Of a stretch of DNA of 64,000 nt, positions 8,755 to 17,804 are shown in pieces. The stretch's first letter is position 1, and every line of letters starts with the position of its first letter. The stretch spans positions 186,001 through 250,000 of the forward strand of contig CAXBMQ010000001.1 of assembly GCA_963977005.1 (NCBI GenBank), given 5' to 3'. A program made the translations under genes and the position numbers. The DNA comes from CAXBCP01 sp963977005 (GTDB lineage Bacteria > Pseudomonadota > Alphaproteobacteria > MPNO01 > UBA830). The notes beneath the pieces were generated by a model. It was not told the origin of the DNA. It did not search any database and was given only the letters and a program-made list of their open reading frames with translations.

Positions 8755-9690
8755 TCAACCGGCGCCGCGAAGAACGGCGACGCGCCGGTCGAGATCGGCG
8801 AGCGATTCACCACTGTCACCGGCGAGATCTTCGATAAGACCATTCGCGCTGAGCGCCGGTCGGTGAGCCGGTCCGGCGCCGGCTTCCTCGGCAATCTCAC
8901 GTGCGACGTCCTGAACCACGGTCGCATCAATAACGTGGGTATCTTCGAGCGAACCATAGAGCAGAAGACGGCCGCACAACGAGTTGATACGGCGCGGAAC
9001 GCCGCCTGTAACCCGGTGGATATGATCGAACGCTTCGTCGGTGAATTCGGGATCCCCTTCCCAGCCGACCAGCTTCATACGATGTTCGATATAGCCCTTG
9101 GTCTCGTCTGCCGCGAGGGGTTCGAGATGGCACGTAGCGATCACACGCTGGCGGATCTGCTCCATTTCAGGCCGCGCAAGTTTCTCGCGGAATTCTGGCT
9201 GACCAAGCAGAAAGCACTGCACGAGCGGGCGATTGTCCATCTGGAAATTGGACAGCATCCTGAGTTCCTCGATGGCCTCGAAGGGCATGTTCTGGACTTC
9301 GTCTATCACCAGAACCACGTGTTTGCCCTCTGCCCGGCGGGCGGCGAGAAAACCTTCTATGTCTTTCAGAATCGACGCCTTGTCGCGACTTTCCGCCGGC
9401 AATCCGAAGGCACGCGCCACCATCCGCAGGGTGTCGTCGGAACCGAGCTGCGTCGTTACAATATTGGCTGAAACGAATTTGCTCTGGTCGATCTGGCTGA
9501 GCAGCTGCCCGACGATTGTCGTCTTTCCGGCACCGACATGGCCGGTGATGACAATAAAACCGTCCCTCTCGTTCATGCCGTATGTCAGGTAAGCCATCGC
9601 CTTTTTATGGCCCCGGCTCGGATAGTAAAACCGGTGGTCGGGGCTTAACTGAAAAGGCCGTCCGCGGAGATTGTAATGCGATGCGTACAT
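8755..9690 (-). CDS. XrtA-associated AAA ATPase (ExeA/GspA-like)
   Basis: A 311-residue cytoplasmic ATPase beginning MYASHYNLRGRPFQLSPD, a typical start for ExeA-like AAA proteins. Walker A is GHVGAGKTT near residue 50 and Walker B is HVVLVIDEVQNM near 125, followed by sensor-type residues (QCFLLGQPEF) and a lid domain (RINSLCGRLLLYG). ATPases of this family occur regularly in exosortase/EPS loci, where they may power or time assembly of the export apparatus; the exact role is not established. It starts 10 nt after the outer-membrane protein gene stop and is co-directional with its neighbours. Confidence 0.92.
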   Translation of the reverse strand: MYASHYNLRGRPFQLSPDHRFYYPSRGHKKAMAYLTYGMNERDGFIVITGHVGAGKTTIVGQLLSQIDQSKFVSANIVTTQLGSDDTLRMVARAFGLPAESRDKASILKDIEGFLAARRAEGKHVVLVIDEVQNMPFEAIEELRMLSNFQMDNRPLVQCFLLGQPEFREKLARPEMEQIRQRVIATCHLEPLAADETKGYIEHRMKLVGWEGDPEFTDEAFDHIHRVTGGVPRRINSLCGRLLLYGSLEDTHVIDATVVQDVAREIAEEAGAGPAHRPALSANGLIEDLAGDSGESLADLDRRVAVLRGAG

Positions 9691-9700
9691 ATACTGGCGC

Positions 9701-11188
9701 TCAAAAGTTGCGTGTAAGGCTTAGCGTAACAGCATTTTCTTCAAAATTGTTACTTCCTTCGCTGGAACTCGTCTGGCTACGCGTATAGCTCAGCGCGGCA
9801 TTGGTATTTTCCATCAACCTGTAAGTCAAGGAACCAGTGAGGCTGAGATCCCTGTCTTTCCGCTGATCGGTTGTCCCGAAATCGGTAAAACTGAGACTGG
9901 TCGACACCGAGGCAGACAACCGGGACGAAAGCGTTCGTGACGCGGCGGCGTTGACCGACAGAACCGTCTCCTCAATGCCCGTCGAATCGGTCTCGCGCCG
10001 TTCCCAGTTGAGGCCAGCGGAATAGGATCCGCGACGACGCGTGGTATTGAAGTTCAGCGCGAGAATTTTCTGGCGGAATAACGATGTCTGGAAACCAAGC
10101 TCGCTGCCGGATGCATCGAAAGTATTCCCCGTGCGGGAATCGATAAACCCGCCGCTGCCGTCGCTGACCAGAAAATCGAGGTTTTCGTTGCGCTGTTCCT
10201 GCGACGTGGTGAGCGTCTCCGTATAGGATGCCGACATGCTGGAGCGGCTGGAAAACCGGTAGCTGGCATCCATTCCGTAGGTCGTTGTCTCGAAACGGTC
10301 GCCGACGGTCATCTCAATCGACGACCGCGAGCTTGGCTGCGCGGAAAAACCGACCTCCCAAATGATACCTTCGGGCTCTTCGCTAAGGGCCGGGTCGTCG
10401 ATCGATTCCCAACCGATCGACGTGATCACGGAAAACTTCCGGCTGAGCCGCAACCGCTGGTTCGTATTCAGGGTGGTCGTGATGGAACGGGGCGCGCCGT
10501 CTTCCCGGATTTCTTTTTGCCGGTCGAAAGTCCCACCGAACGTAAAGACGGAAAAACGTCGCCCGCTGGTCGCCGAAAAGGTCGATCCCAACGACCGGGT
10601 ATTGGAAATCTCATCCGACTCGGTCCGTGTGAGATCGAAGGTCGTCCGGGATTCGGTTTCGAGCCAATTGCCGAAATGGTGCAAGAAGAACGGGGAGATA
10701 GACACGGTCTGGACGGTCGTCCTGTTATTGTCGTTTCCCAGATCGGTGGACGTGTCGGTCTGGGCGGGGTCGACGACCTCCCGGCTGATAGACGATGTCA
10801 GATCGACAAAGGCAACCCGGTCCCACACTTCCGCTCTGCCATTCGCGGTAAGGGTATCCGTGGATGAATCGTCGGACTGACCCTGGCGGGAAAAAAACTG
10901 ATTGTGGGTATAGGCCAGATTGAGCGACAGGCGCCCGCCGCTGCCAGACACACGAACACCGGGCGACAGCGTAAGCACCTGGTCGGAATTCCGGTCTTCG
11001 TCGTCATTGGCGGCATTGGCGTTGTCGGTGAACGTGGTTGTAACACCAACGGATGGCGACACCGTCCATTCGCCGGCATGGACCGGCTGCACAGCCGTGA
11101 CAAGGATGCCGGTCAGCGCATACAGCGCCACGGAACGGGAGAGGCGCCCGCCTGTCGTTCCACAGTGATAGTCCCCGTTATAACCCAA
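9701..11188 (-). CDS. XrtA-associated outer-membrane beta-barrel protein
   Basis: A 495-residue protein with an N-terminal signal segment (VALYALTGILVTAVQPVHA) and then alternating polar/hydrophobic strands rich in Thr, Ser and Asn with many Arg-Asp-aromatic turns, ending in an aromatic residue (LSLTRNF). This is the pattern of an outer-membrane barrel, and matches the uncharacterised outer-membrane family associated with PEP-CTERM systems. The start is a TTG at 11188 with GGAGG 5 nt upstream. It probably forms or supports the EPS outer-membrane route together with the Wza-like lipoprotein at 15244-15879, by inference from location. It lies between the BY-kinase and ATPase genes. Confidence 0.88.
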   Translation of the reverse strand: MGYNGDYHCGTTGGRLSRSVALYALTGILVTAVQPVHAGEWTVSPSVGVTTTFTDNANAANDDEDRNSDQVLTLSPGVRVSGSGGRLSLNLAYTHNQFFSRQGQSDDSSTDTLTANGRAEVWDRVAFVDLTSSISREVVDPAQTDTSTDLGNDNNRTTVQTVSISPFFLHHFGNWLETESRTTFDLTRTESDEISNTRSLGSTFSATSGRRFSVFTFGGTFDRQKEIREDGAPRSITTTLNTNQRLRLSRKFSVITSIGWESIDDPALSEEPEGIIWEVGFSAQPSSRSSIEMTVGDRFETTTYGMDASYRFSSRSSMSASYTETLTTSQEQRNENLDFLVSDGSGGFIDSRTGNTFDASGSELGFQTSLFRQKILALNFNTTRRRGSYSAGLNWERRETDSTGIEETVLSVNAAASRTLSSRLSASVSTSLSFTDFGTTDQRKDRDLSLTGSLTYRLMENTNAALSYTRSQTSSSEGSNNFEENAVTLSLTRNF

Positions 11189-11215
11189 ACGGCCCTCCGC
11201 ACGAACCGCTACGGG

Positions 11216-13069
11216 TCAATAGTAGCTGCTCTGATACGATCCAAAACGCTCTCCGCCGCCGAGCGGTCGGCTCTTATTGAGCAAGAGGTTGATGTTTTTG
11301 CAAGCACTAACAAGCCCGATCGCACTATCGACGGCCGTCTGAGACGTTCTTTCCGCCTCAACGACGAACAAAGTCTGACCGACATTGAGGGCAAGAACGC
11401 CTGCCACGCTGCTCAAAAGGGCGGGCGGCGAATCCATGATAACGACGCGCTCGGGATAACGCAGTGACAATTCGGAGACGAGATTGCCCATCCGCTCACT
11501 GGCCAGCAGTTCGGTGGCCAGGTGATGGGGGCGGCCTGCCGGCATGATGCTCAGGTTTTCGATATTCGTCCGCATGATGACCTCGGACATATCGATCCGA
11601 TCGTCTGCAATCAGATCGACGAGACCGAGATCGGCGTCAAAGCCGAGGACGTTGGGAATATCGGGTTTGGCGACATCTGCGTCTATCAACAGAACAGTAA
11701 GGTCCCGTTCGGAGGCGATACTCATGGCAAGATTTACCGCCATGAACGTTTTGCCCTCGCCGGACCGCGAACTCGCCACCATGATCACGTTGCCATTGCG
11801 GATCGCGTTGGGCCCTTTTTCAAACGCATTCAGCAGGAGCGGCCTTTTTATCAGGCGGAACTCTTCGGCAATATGCGTCCGCTCGCCTGACGGCGTTACC
11901 ATCCCGGCCGCACGAATTTTTTCAATATCTATTTCGACCGAACGGCCGACGCGCCTGCTCATATCCAGCGGTCGCTGGATATGAGACCCGGCGGCACTCC
12001 TGCGCGATTCAGCCGCGATCTCAGCCATCCCTGCAGGTGTTTCCGCCGCCGCGCGTTCGATTTCCGCGACGACCTCGGCCTTGGTCCGGGTCAGACGGCG
12101 CAGGCCGGGAATCCTGCCAATCCGTGAAACCACGATTGACTGCAACCGCCCGATCACGCCCGACTGAGGAAACGTCAGACCAGCGGACACACGGGACGAC
12201 AGGCGCGAACCGCGCGGCTGAGACGGCTGGCCGCCTGTCGCCGTTGTCTTTTTAGGACGCTTCTTGCCTATCAGCAGGAACCGCACCATTCCCCAGATCA
12301 TCCCGAACAGGCCACGTCTTTTGGCCGGCATCTCGGTTTGCCCGCCCATTGCCGCCGCAGAAGCCGGCGGCGGCGCCGGTTGCTCGTCGGACTGATCGCG
12401 GCGCCAGGGCTTGGACTCTTTGCGTTTTCGACCGAACACCCCCCGCTTCTGCGGGATGGCCGGCTGAACGCCGGCGCCGGGCGGGTGCCCCATCGGTTCG
12501 GTCTGCGGCGGGTCTACAGGGTCGGGATGCGCTTCCCGGTATGGATTCCGGGATTCTTCAGGAAGCCCCACGCTGTCCGCCCCGGGCTCCGGGCGAGACG
12601 ACGGTTCGGCCTCAGTTGGATTGATGTGCGTCGGGTCGCTCTGCGTTGGGGGCGGTTGACGCGCCGGTTCGCCAACAGGCTCAACTGCGCCAGGGAATTC
12701 TGCAGAAGCATCGGCGGGGGTATCGGGCATGGCAGATACCGGCTGATCTGCAGAAGGCGATTGTTCGAATGCATCCGGACCAGCGCCGGGCCGGGCCATG
12801 GCATCGCTGTCATTGGCATTCAGAAAGCGTTCGATGCTGCTGGTCTGGTCAGGTGCAGGCTGTCGTTCCGACGGCGCTTGTGACGAAGAGGCGTTCCGGG
12901 CGCCGCTCAGTTTCTCAGCCGCTTTCTCCACGGAGGATGACGGGTTCGATAACGGGTCGGATGACGGGAGCCCGGATGAGGGCATCGTGTCCGATTCGGG
13001 CTTTTCACTGCCTGAAGTTGCATTATCGTCGCCGGAAGAGCCGCGACGCGGTCGATCTGTATCAGTCAT
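11216..13069 (-). CDS. XrtA-associated tyrosine autokinase (BY-kinase) with long disordered N-terminus
   Basis: 617 residues. The C-terminal third is a bacterial tyrosine kinase: Walker A SSRSGEGKTF near residue 433, Walker A' VLLIDADVAKPD, Walker B VVIMDSPPAL and a short tyrosine tail (GSYQSSYY). Such kinases phosphorylate their own tail and, with the Wzz-like partner, control polymer length and export. The first ~300 residues are Pro/Ser/Glu/Asp-rich low-complexity sequence with Lys/Arg clusters (KRGVFGRKRKESKPW). This is unusually long, since XrtA-associated kinases are normally about half this size. The ATG at 13069 follows GGGGTAGG, 14 nt after the chain-length gene stop. The low-complexity part stays open in one frame with no sign of a frameshift. 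Confidence 0.92.
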   Translation of the reverse strand: MTDTDRPRRGSSGDDNATSGSEKPESDTMPSSGLPSSDPLSNPSSSVEKAAEKLSGARNASSSQAPSERQPAPDQTSSIERFLNANDSDAMARPGAGPDAFEQSPSADQPVSAMPDTPADASAEFPGAVEPVGEPARQPPPTQSDPTHINPTEAEPSSRPEPGADSVGLPEESRNPYREAHPDPVDPPQTEPMGHPPGAGVQPAIPQKRGVFGRKRKESKPWRRDQSDEQPAPPPASAAAMGGQTEMPAKRRGLFGMIWGMVRFLLIGKKRPKKTTATGGQPSQPRGSRLSSRVSAGLTFPQSGVIGRLQSIVVSRIGRIPGLRRLTRTKAEVVAEIERAAAETPAGMAEIAAESRRSAAGSHIQRPLDMSRRVGRSVEIDIEKIRAAGMVTPSGERTHIAEEFRLIKRPLLLNAFEKGPNAIRNGNVIMVASSRSGEGKTFMAVNLAMSIASERDLTVLLIDADVAKPDIPNVLGFDADLGLVDLIADDRIDMSEVIMRTNIENLSIMPAGRPHHLATELLASERMGNLVSELSLRYPERVVIMDSPPALLSSVAGVLALNVGQTLFVVEAERTSQTAVDSAIGLVSACKNINLLLNKSRPLGGGERFGSYQSSYY

Positions 13070-13083
13070 CGCCTACCCCGAAG

Positions 13084-14709
13084 TTAGACGATGCTAAGTC
13101 CCTTGACGGTCGCAAGCAAGCCATTTGCGCCCATGACTTCAACCATGAGGAGACCTCCGAACGCGACAATCAAGCTAGCGGCCACCAGGCCAAAACCGAG
13201 CAGTTCACGCCGACGCCGGCGGCGTTCGCCGACCGATGTGATGGCGGTTACACACCCCAGAACGGGCAGTGCGAAGGTCTGCCGCAAACGCTGGACGGTC
13301 TGGAAAGTGGAATTCACCTGACCGAGGAGGAACGCAAAGGCGAGGCCGGCACCAAGACCCGCAACCAGCACGACGGCCATGAACAGGGGACGGTTCGGAC
13401 CGCTCGGCTTCAGCGGAAGCTTGGGCGGATCGACGATGCGGAACTGCACCTTTTGCGCCTTGGTTTCCATATCGGATGCCAGTCGCGCCGATTCCTGACG
13501 CTGGCGAAGCTCTTCGTAACCGCGCTTGACGATTTCGTAATCACGGCTCAAACGGGCAAGTTCAGCCTCAACCTGCGGCACACGTCCGGCCATCTGCTCC
13601 CACTTCTTTACTTCGACGGCCTCTTTTTCGACACGACGCTTGAACGCCGCTATCGCCGCTTCCTGCTGTACGAGCTGGATTTTCACTTGCTCGTAGACGG
13701 GATTGGGCACAACGTTCTTGCCGCCTTCGACCGCCTGCTCTTCCAGGGCAGCATCATCCGAGGGTCCGAATTCGGCCTTGCGCTCCTCGGCCAGTTCTTT
13801 CTTCAGAGTCTCGAGGCGTTTGATGGTGGTAGCCACATCGGGATGTTTCGCGGTGTAGCGGGTCAGCAGGCTGTCGACCACTTTCTGCAATTCGAAAATC
13901 CGGATCTGCGTGTCTGATTCCGGTCCATCGCCCGCAGAGGAAGCCAGGGCGATATCCGGCGTACCGCCGGCCAGCTCAAGAAACTGGGGCACCGACGTGA
14001 GTTGCTCCTTCAGTTCATCGCGAACGGTCATCGCCTCGGCCATCTGGCCCTGGGTCCGCTTGTACTGCGTCCGCATGGCCTGCATGTTGGAATAATAGTT
14101 CCCCTCGCCCGGGAGCATGCCGAGATTCTTGCGCTTGAACATAGCGAGCTTGTTTTCCGCCAATTCCAGCTGACGTTCGTAATCCTTGATCTGATCCGAG
14201 AGGAACCTGCGTGTGGAGTCCATGTCCTTCCGGCTCGACCCCAGGTTACTCTCAACGAAAATCTGGAGCACAGCCTGAACCACACGCTTGGTAATGGCAG
14301 GCTCACGGTCGTCATAGGCGACCCGGAAAAGGTTACGGCCCTGCTGTCGGATGGAAATGGAATTTTCCAGCTTCTCGATCAACGCCTCTTTTTCGGCATC
14401 CGATTTGATCTTGAGATCCAGATCGGTCATCAGGATGACTTTTTCGAGATTGGGCCGGCTCAGCAATGTGCGCTGCATGATATCGATCTGCTGGAACATG
14501 TTGACCTGAACCGCGATGCCCTTCATCAGCGGCCCAAGCATGGTGTCCATGTCGACATATACGCGCGCCTGGGATTCGTATTTGTCGGGAAGACCGGCGA
14601 CCATCGTCCAACCTGCACCGCAGACCAGCCAGGAAATGGCAATGGCATACCAACGACGCCGCCAGATCGACGTGAGGTATCCAAGAAGCTGTACATATAA
14701 TTCGTTCAT
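13084..14709 (-). CDS. XrtA-associated chain length determinant (Wzz-like, PCP family)
   Basis: 541 residues. An N-terminal helix (WYAIAISWLVCGAGWTMVAG) and a C-terminal membrane region (LFMAVVLVAGLGAGLAFAFLLG) flank a large periplasmic segment. That segment has long heptad-rich coiled-coil stretches (ELAENKLAMFKRKNLG, ELQKVVDSLLTRYTAK), which is the layout of polysaccharide co-polymerases. A second helix pair follows near the C-terminus (LLGFGLVAASLIVAFGGLLMV). The kinase domain is encoded separately by the next gene. It regulates polymer length together with the BY-kinase. The ATG has GGGAGG 10 nt upstream. It is the first gene of its leftward series, after a 534-bp gap. Confidence 0.92.
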   Translation of the reverse strand: MNELYVQLLGYLTSIWRRRWYAIAISWLVCGAGWTMVAGLPDKYESQARVYVDMDTMLGPLMKGIAVQVNMFQQIDIMQRTLLSRPNLEKVILMTDLDLKIKSDAEKEALIEKLENSISIRQQGRNLFRVAYDDREPAITKRVVQAVLQIFVESNLGSSRKDMDSTRRFLSDQIKDYERQLELAENKLAMFKRKNLGMLPGEGNYYSNMQAMRTQYKRTQGQMAEAMTVRDELKEQLTSVPQFLELAGGTPDIALASSAGDGPESDTQIRIFELQKVVDSLLTRYTAKHPDVATTIKRLETLKKELAEERKAEFGPSDDAALEEQAVEGGKNVVPNPVYEQVKIQLVQQEAAIAAFKRRVEKEAVEVKKWEQMAGRVPQVEAELARLSRDYEIVKRGYEELRQRQESARLASDMETKAQKVQFRIVDPPKLPLKPSGPNRPLFMAVVLVAGLGAGLAFAFLLGQVNSTFQTVQRLRQTFALPVLGCVTAITSVGERRRRRRELLGFGLVAASLIVAFGGLLMVEVMGANGLLATVKGLSIV

Positions 14710-15243
14710 CGACCCGCAGCCTCCCTACCAAGATTGCTGGCGAGAATTGAACAGCCGTAATTCTACTTTTGTTCTATCCACCACGATACGCTGATCCCGA
14801 TAACTGCCCATACTACTCAACCTGCTCACTCCGCGATCATCTCAAGCACGGTGTCAATGCCGACAACCTCTCAGCACCGGAATACGCCGGCGCCAACCGA
14901 GGGGCGCGTCTTTGACTTTGTGCCTGTTTTACCCACGATGACCCTACATCGAATAAATTAGCAACAAATCTTTATAAATTCAACAAGATGATCGTCTCGG
15001 GATTAACGTTACATTCGGTAAGATGGCCCGACACAGAACTGCAGAGCAGTAAATGTTCGGAAGTTTCCGCACGAAAATTCGCCAACCAGATCAATACTCT
15101 ATGACATTCGACCTCATCGACGGGCTGATCTGAAGCTCTCTGAGCTGGCATACGGCACGATAGATGCAAAAGGGTATTTGGTTACCGGCGAAACAATCCG
15201 CAATATAAATTCTGCGCGCGGCGCCGGACAGGTCCCCGGCGGA
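14710..15243. other. Long non-coding gap inside the EPS locus
   Basis: 534 bp without a convincing gene; short frames here lack family resemblance and ribosome-binding sites. The middle (about 14945-15060) is markedly AT-rich. Two compact hairpins are present: ACTGC-AGA-GCAGT (15038-15050) and AGCTC-TCT-GAGCT (15134-15146). CAGATC (15087-15092) can also pair with GATCTG (15127-15132). On the minus strand TTGAAT and TAATTT, 17 nt apart in the AT-rich part, could form a weak promoter for the chain-length gene. The region probably holds the promoter and a structured leader of the leftward series starting at 14709. Confidence 0.45.
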
Positions 15244-15879
15244 TCAGAACCAGGCTTCGGGAATAACGATCACGTCGCCGGGCATGATCCTGACATTGGC
15301 CGTCATATCGCCGGCACGCAGCATATCGTCGATCCGCACCCTGAACTGCTTCAACTCGTCATCCACCAGGCGTGAGATCGTTGCACGATTGCCATCGGCG
15401 AAGTCCGTCAGGCCGCCAACCGAAATCATGATATCGAGCAGCGTCATGGTCGACCGGTACGGCAGCGCCTGGGGCTGGGCGGCTTCGCCGACAACGCGGA
15501 CACGGTCTTTGGGCAGGCCCACGAAACCGCGCATGATGACGGTGACGATAGGATCCTGAATGTACACGCTGAGCTGTTTTTCGATATCGCGTGCCAGTTC
15601 CGTGGGCGTCTTGCCGGTCGCCGGCAGATCCTCGATCAGCGGGATTGTAATCTTGCCGTCGGGACGCACAGACACGCTGTTCGACAGCTCGGGATTTCGC
15701 CAGACGAAAATCTGAAGTGAATCGTCGGAGCCGATCCGATACTCGGTTTCCAGTTCTTCCGTCTCGGCAACGGGTTTTGCCGTCGGAAGCTCCTCAAGCG
15801 AGGAACAACCGGTCAGTGCCGCAACACTCAGTACGAGAAGAGCGCCGCCAAGCTTATTCCACAACATTGTGCCCACCAT
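15244..15879 (-). CDS. XrtA-associated polysaccharide export lipoprotein (Wza-like)
   Basis: 211 residues. The signal peptide ends in a lipobox (VAALTGCSS), so Cys25 would be lipidated. A polysaccharide biosynthesis/export domain follows (EYRIGSDDSLQIFVWRNPE, VRPDGKITIPLIEDLPATG, LARDIEKQLS), then a SLBB-like domain (VRVVGEAAQPQALPYRS, TLLDIMISVGGLTDFADGNR) and a C-terminal IMPGDVIVIPEAWF. This is the outer-membrane export component for the EPS. Its length fits the XrtA-associated family, which is shorter than Wza. The start could be the ATG at 15879 or the ATG at 15867. A good minus-strand promoter lies just upstream at 15915-15942. Confidence 0.93.
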   Translation of the reverse strand: MVGTMLWNKLGGALLVLSVAALTGCSSLEELPTAKPVAETEELETEYRIGSDDSLQIFVWRNPELSNSVSVRPDGKITIPLIEDLPATGKTPTELARDIEKQLSVYIQDPIVTVIMRGFVGLPKDRVRVVGEAAQPQALPYRSTMTLLDIMISVGGLTDFADGNRATISRLVDDELKQFRVRIDDMLRAGDMTANVRIMPGDVIVIPEAWF

Positions 15880-15914
15880 TATCTACCGTAACCAAAACCA
15901 GAGTTCCCGCGCGC

Positions 15915-15942
15915 ATAATAGCCGCAAACGGAAATCGTTCAA
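15915..15942 (-). promoter_or_regulatory. Sigma-70-type promoter for the export lipoprotein gene
   Basis: On the minus strand, TTGAAC (complement of 15937-15942) and TATTAT (complement of 15915-15920) are separated by 16 nt. This places the transcription start about 30 nt before the ATG at 15879. The -35 element overlaps the stop of the upstream asparagine-synthetase-like gene, so the export gene can be transcribed independently of it. Confidence 0.55.
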
Positions 15943-17804
15943 CGTAATGTAGCGATGTCGCCATGACGCGAAAGCCAGAATTCCAGCATCATTATATCCC
16001 AGATCAGACCACCGAAGCGACTGTCCCGGACCCCCGCCAGATCATCGCGGATTTCCCCGAGCAGTGCTTTCGCCAGAATATCGCGCCTGGCAAACGCCTC
16101 AAGCGCCTCTTCTGCCATGTCGCGCAGGTCCCCCGGCGAGCGGGTCCATTCGGCAAACGGCATCCCGAAACCGTGCTTTTGCTTGTTGAGAATCTCCGCC
16201 GGCAGAAACCCGCTCATCGCATCCTTGTAGAAACCGCGCAGCCGTCCCCCGGGTAGCAGCATCTCCGACGGAATTCCGGCGGCGAACGTCACCAGGTCTT
16301 CATCCAGCATCGGGTACGCGACCCGGACCCCCGCCAGTTCGCAGGCCCGGTTCACCTTTCGCAGATCGTTATCCGCCAGCGTGATATGCAGGTCGAGGAA
16401 ATGCATCCGCTTAAGTTCTGTTGCATCCGACGGTCGGTTGTAGATTTCACGAACAAGCTGCAGCGGCCCATCGATATCGAGCGCGGCGAGAAAATCGGGA
16501 TGGAACAGCGTGCCGAGCGCTGTCGTCGCCATGAGATTGTAGGCCTGCAACCGGTCCGGGAGCGGCGTCGATGCGCGATCGGCATAGGCCCCGGCACGCG
16601 CGAAAACGCTGTTACCCCCGGCCGTCGCCGCGACCTTCAGCAGGGGACGTATCAGCAAGCTGCGAAGCGGCGACGGTATGCGCTGCCAGGCGTCGTATCG
16701 CCGCTGTTCGACATAACGCTCGTTGCCGGCAAAAATTTCGTCGCCGCCATCCCCGGCAAGCAGCAGCCCGATCCCGTTCTCACGCGCGACGCGCGCACAG
16801 ACATAAGCGGGGACGGATGAAGAATTTCCATAGGGCTCGTCATGGGCTTCGACGATGCCGGGGATCGCTGCAACGGTCTCCGCCGGGGTCAGAACGTGAG
16901 TGACATGATCGAGCCCGAAATGTTTCGCACCGGTCTCGGCCCACGGCAGTTCGTTGTACTTTTCCTCGGGAAACGCGATCGTGAAACTTTTGGCACCGGG
17001 GCGATGCCCGGCGAGATATCCGGATACCGTCGTGCTGTCGAGCCCACCGCTCAGGAAGGACCCGACCTCGACATCTGCGACGCTGTCCGAAGCCGCACCG
17101 ACACTGGCATTCAGGCCTTCGCGCATCCGTTCGGCGTATTCCTCGGCGCGCGCGCCTGTCGGTTCGGCATACGCCGGCTGCCAGTAGAAAGATCTGGTCA
17201 GCGCACCATTCCTGAAATGACAGAATTGACCGGGCTGCAGTTTTTCGACGCCCTCGAAGATCGTGGGTGGGCCCGGGCTGATGTAGAAATAGAGATAGTT
17301 GAACAGCGCCTGGCGCGATATGCGCGCATCGATCGCCGGGTGCCAGCAGACGGCCCGGGCATCGGAGGCAAAGACCAGCGCGCCGTCCGGCGACAGAGCG
17401 AAAGACATCTGCTGGATACCGATGCGATCGATCGCAATCAGCGCTTCGCGTTTCCGGGCATCGACAATGGCCAGCGATGCCGGCCCGCCAAACACATCGA
17501 ACAGGTCGGTGCCCCTTTCCCGCCATGCGTCAACCAGCACCGCCGCGGAGCCGTGCGCCGCCGCGCGCCGCCGATAGCCTTCGTCGCGCCATTGTGGCTG
17601 GCCATACACCGCAGCCAGTATGTCGTCGCTGCGATGAACCGACAGATCGGACGGCCAGCCCTGCAGGCCGATGCCGGCCCTCGGCAGTGTTTCGGTCGCC
17701 CGGCCGGAGCCCTCGTGCGCGTGGCCCGCCGCCAGCATCCCGTTGACGGCATCGGAAGATGACCGATCCGCTTCGCCGCCGACCCAACCGGCAAGTCCCG
17801 TCAC
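15939..17804 (-). CDS. Asparagine-synthetase-like enzyme lacking the glutaminase Cys (XrtA-associated amidotransferase)
   Basis: A 621-residue homolog of AsnB. The start is a GTG at 17804 overlapping the decarboxylase stop (GTGA), giving MTGLAGWVGG, which aligns with the usual MCGIAGWVG but has Thr in place of the nucleophilic Cys2. The synthetase half is intact: SFLSGGLDSTTVSGY P-loop, LLLAGDGGDEIFAGNERY and the C-terminal KQKHGFGMPF. It should therefore adenylate a carboxylate but cannot hydrolyse glutamine in the normal way. It may use free ammonia or an intramolecular amine (as beta-lactam synthetase does), or receive ammonia from another subunit. It is coupled to a PLP decarboxylase and an acyl ligase, suggesting an amide-forming step in the same pathway. 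The substrate is unknown. Confidence 0.9.
   Translation of the reverse strand: MTGLAGWVGGEADRSSSDAVNGMLAAGHAHEGSGRATETLPRAGIGLQGWPSDLSVHRSDDILAAVYGQPQWRDEGYRRRAAAHGSAAVLVDAWRERGTDLFDVFGGPASLAIVDARKREALIAIDRIGIQQMSFALSPDGALVFASDARAVCWHPAIDARISRQALFNYLYFYISPGPPTIFEGVEKLQPGQFCHFRNGALTRSFYWQPAYAEPTGARAEEYAERMREGLNASVGAASDSVADVEVGSFLSGGLDSTTVSGYLAGHRPGAKSFTIAFPEEKYNELPWAETGAKHFGLDHVTHVLTPAETVAAIPGIVEAHDEPYGNSSSVPAYVCARVARENGIGLLLAGDGGDEIFAGNERYVEQRRYDAWQRIPSPLRSLLIRPLLKVAATAGGNSVFARAGAYADRASTPLPDRLQAYNLMATTALGTLFHPDFLAALDIDGPLQLVREIYNRPSDATELKRMHFLDLHITLADNDLRKVNRACELAGVRVAYPMLDEDLVTFAAGIPSEMLLPGGRLRGFYKDAMSGFLPAEILNKQKHGFGMPFAEWTRSPGDLRDMAEEALEAFARRDILAKALLGEIRDDLAGVRDSRFGGLIWDIMMLEFWLSRHGDIATLR

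Noticed and set aside
8730..8957. N-terminal extension of the deacetylase into the ATPase gene
   Set aside because: The TTG at 8729 has an ideal ribosome-binding site and fits the family N-terminus; the extension is Arg-rich out-of-frame sequence.
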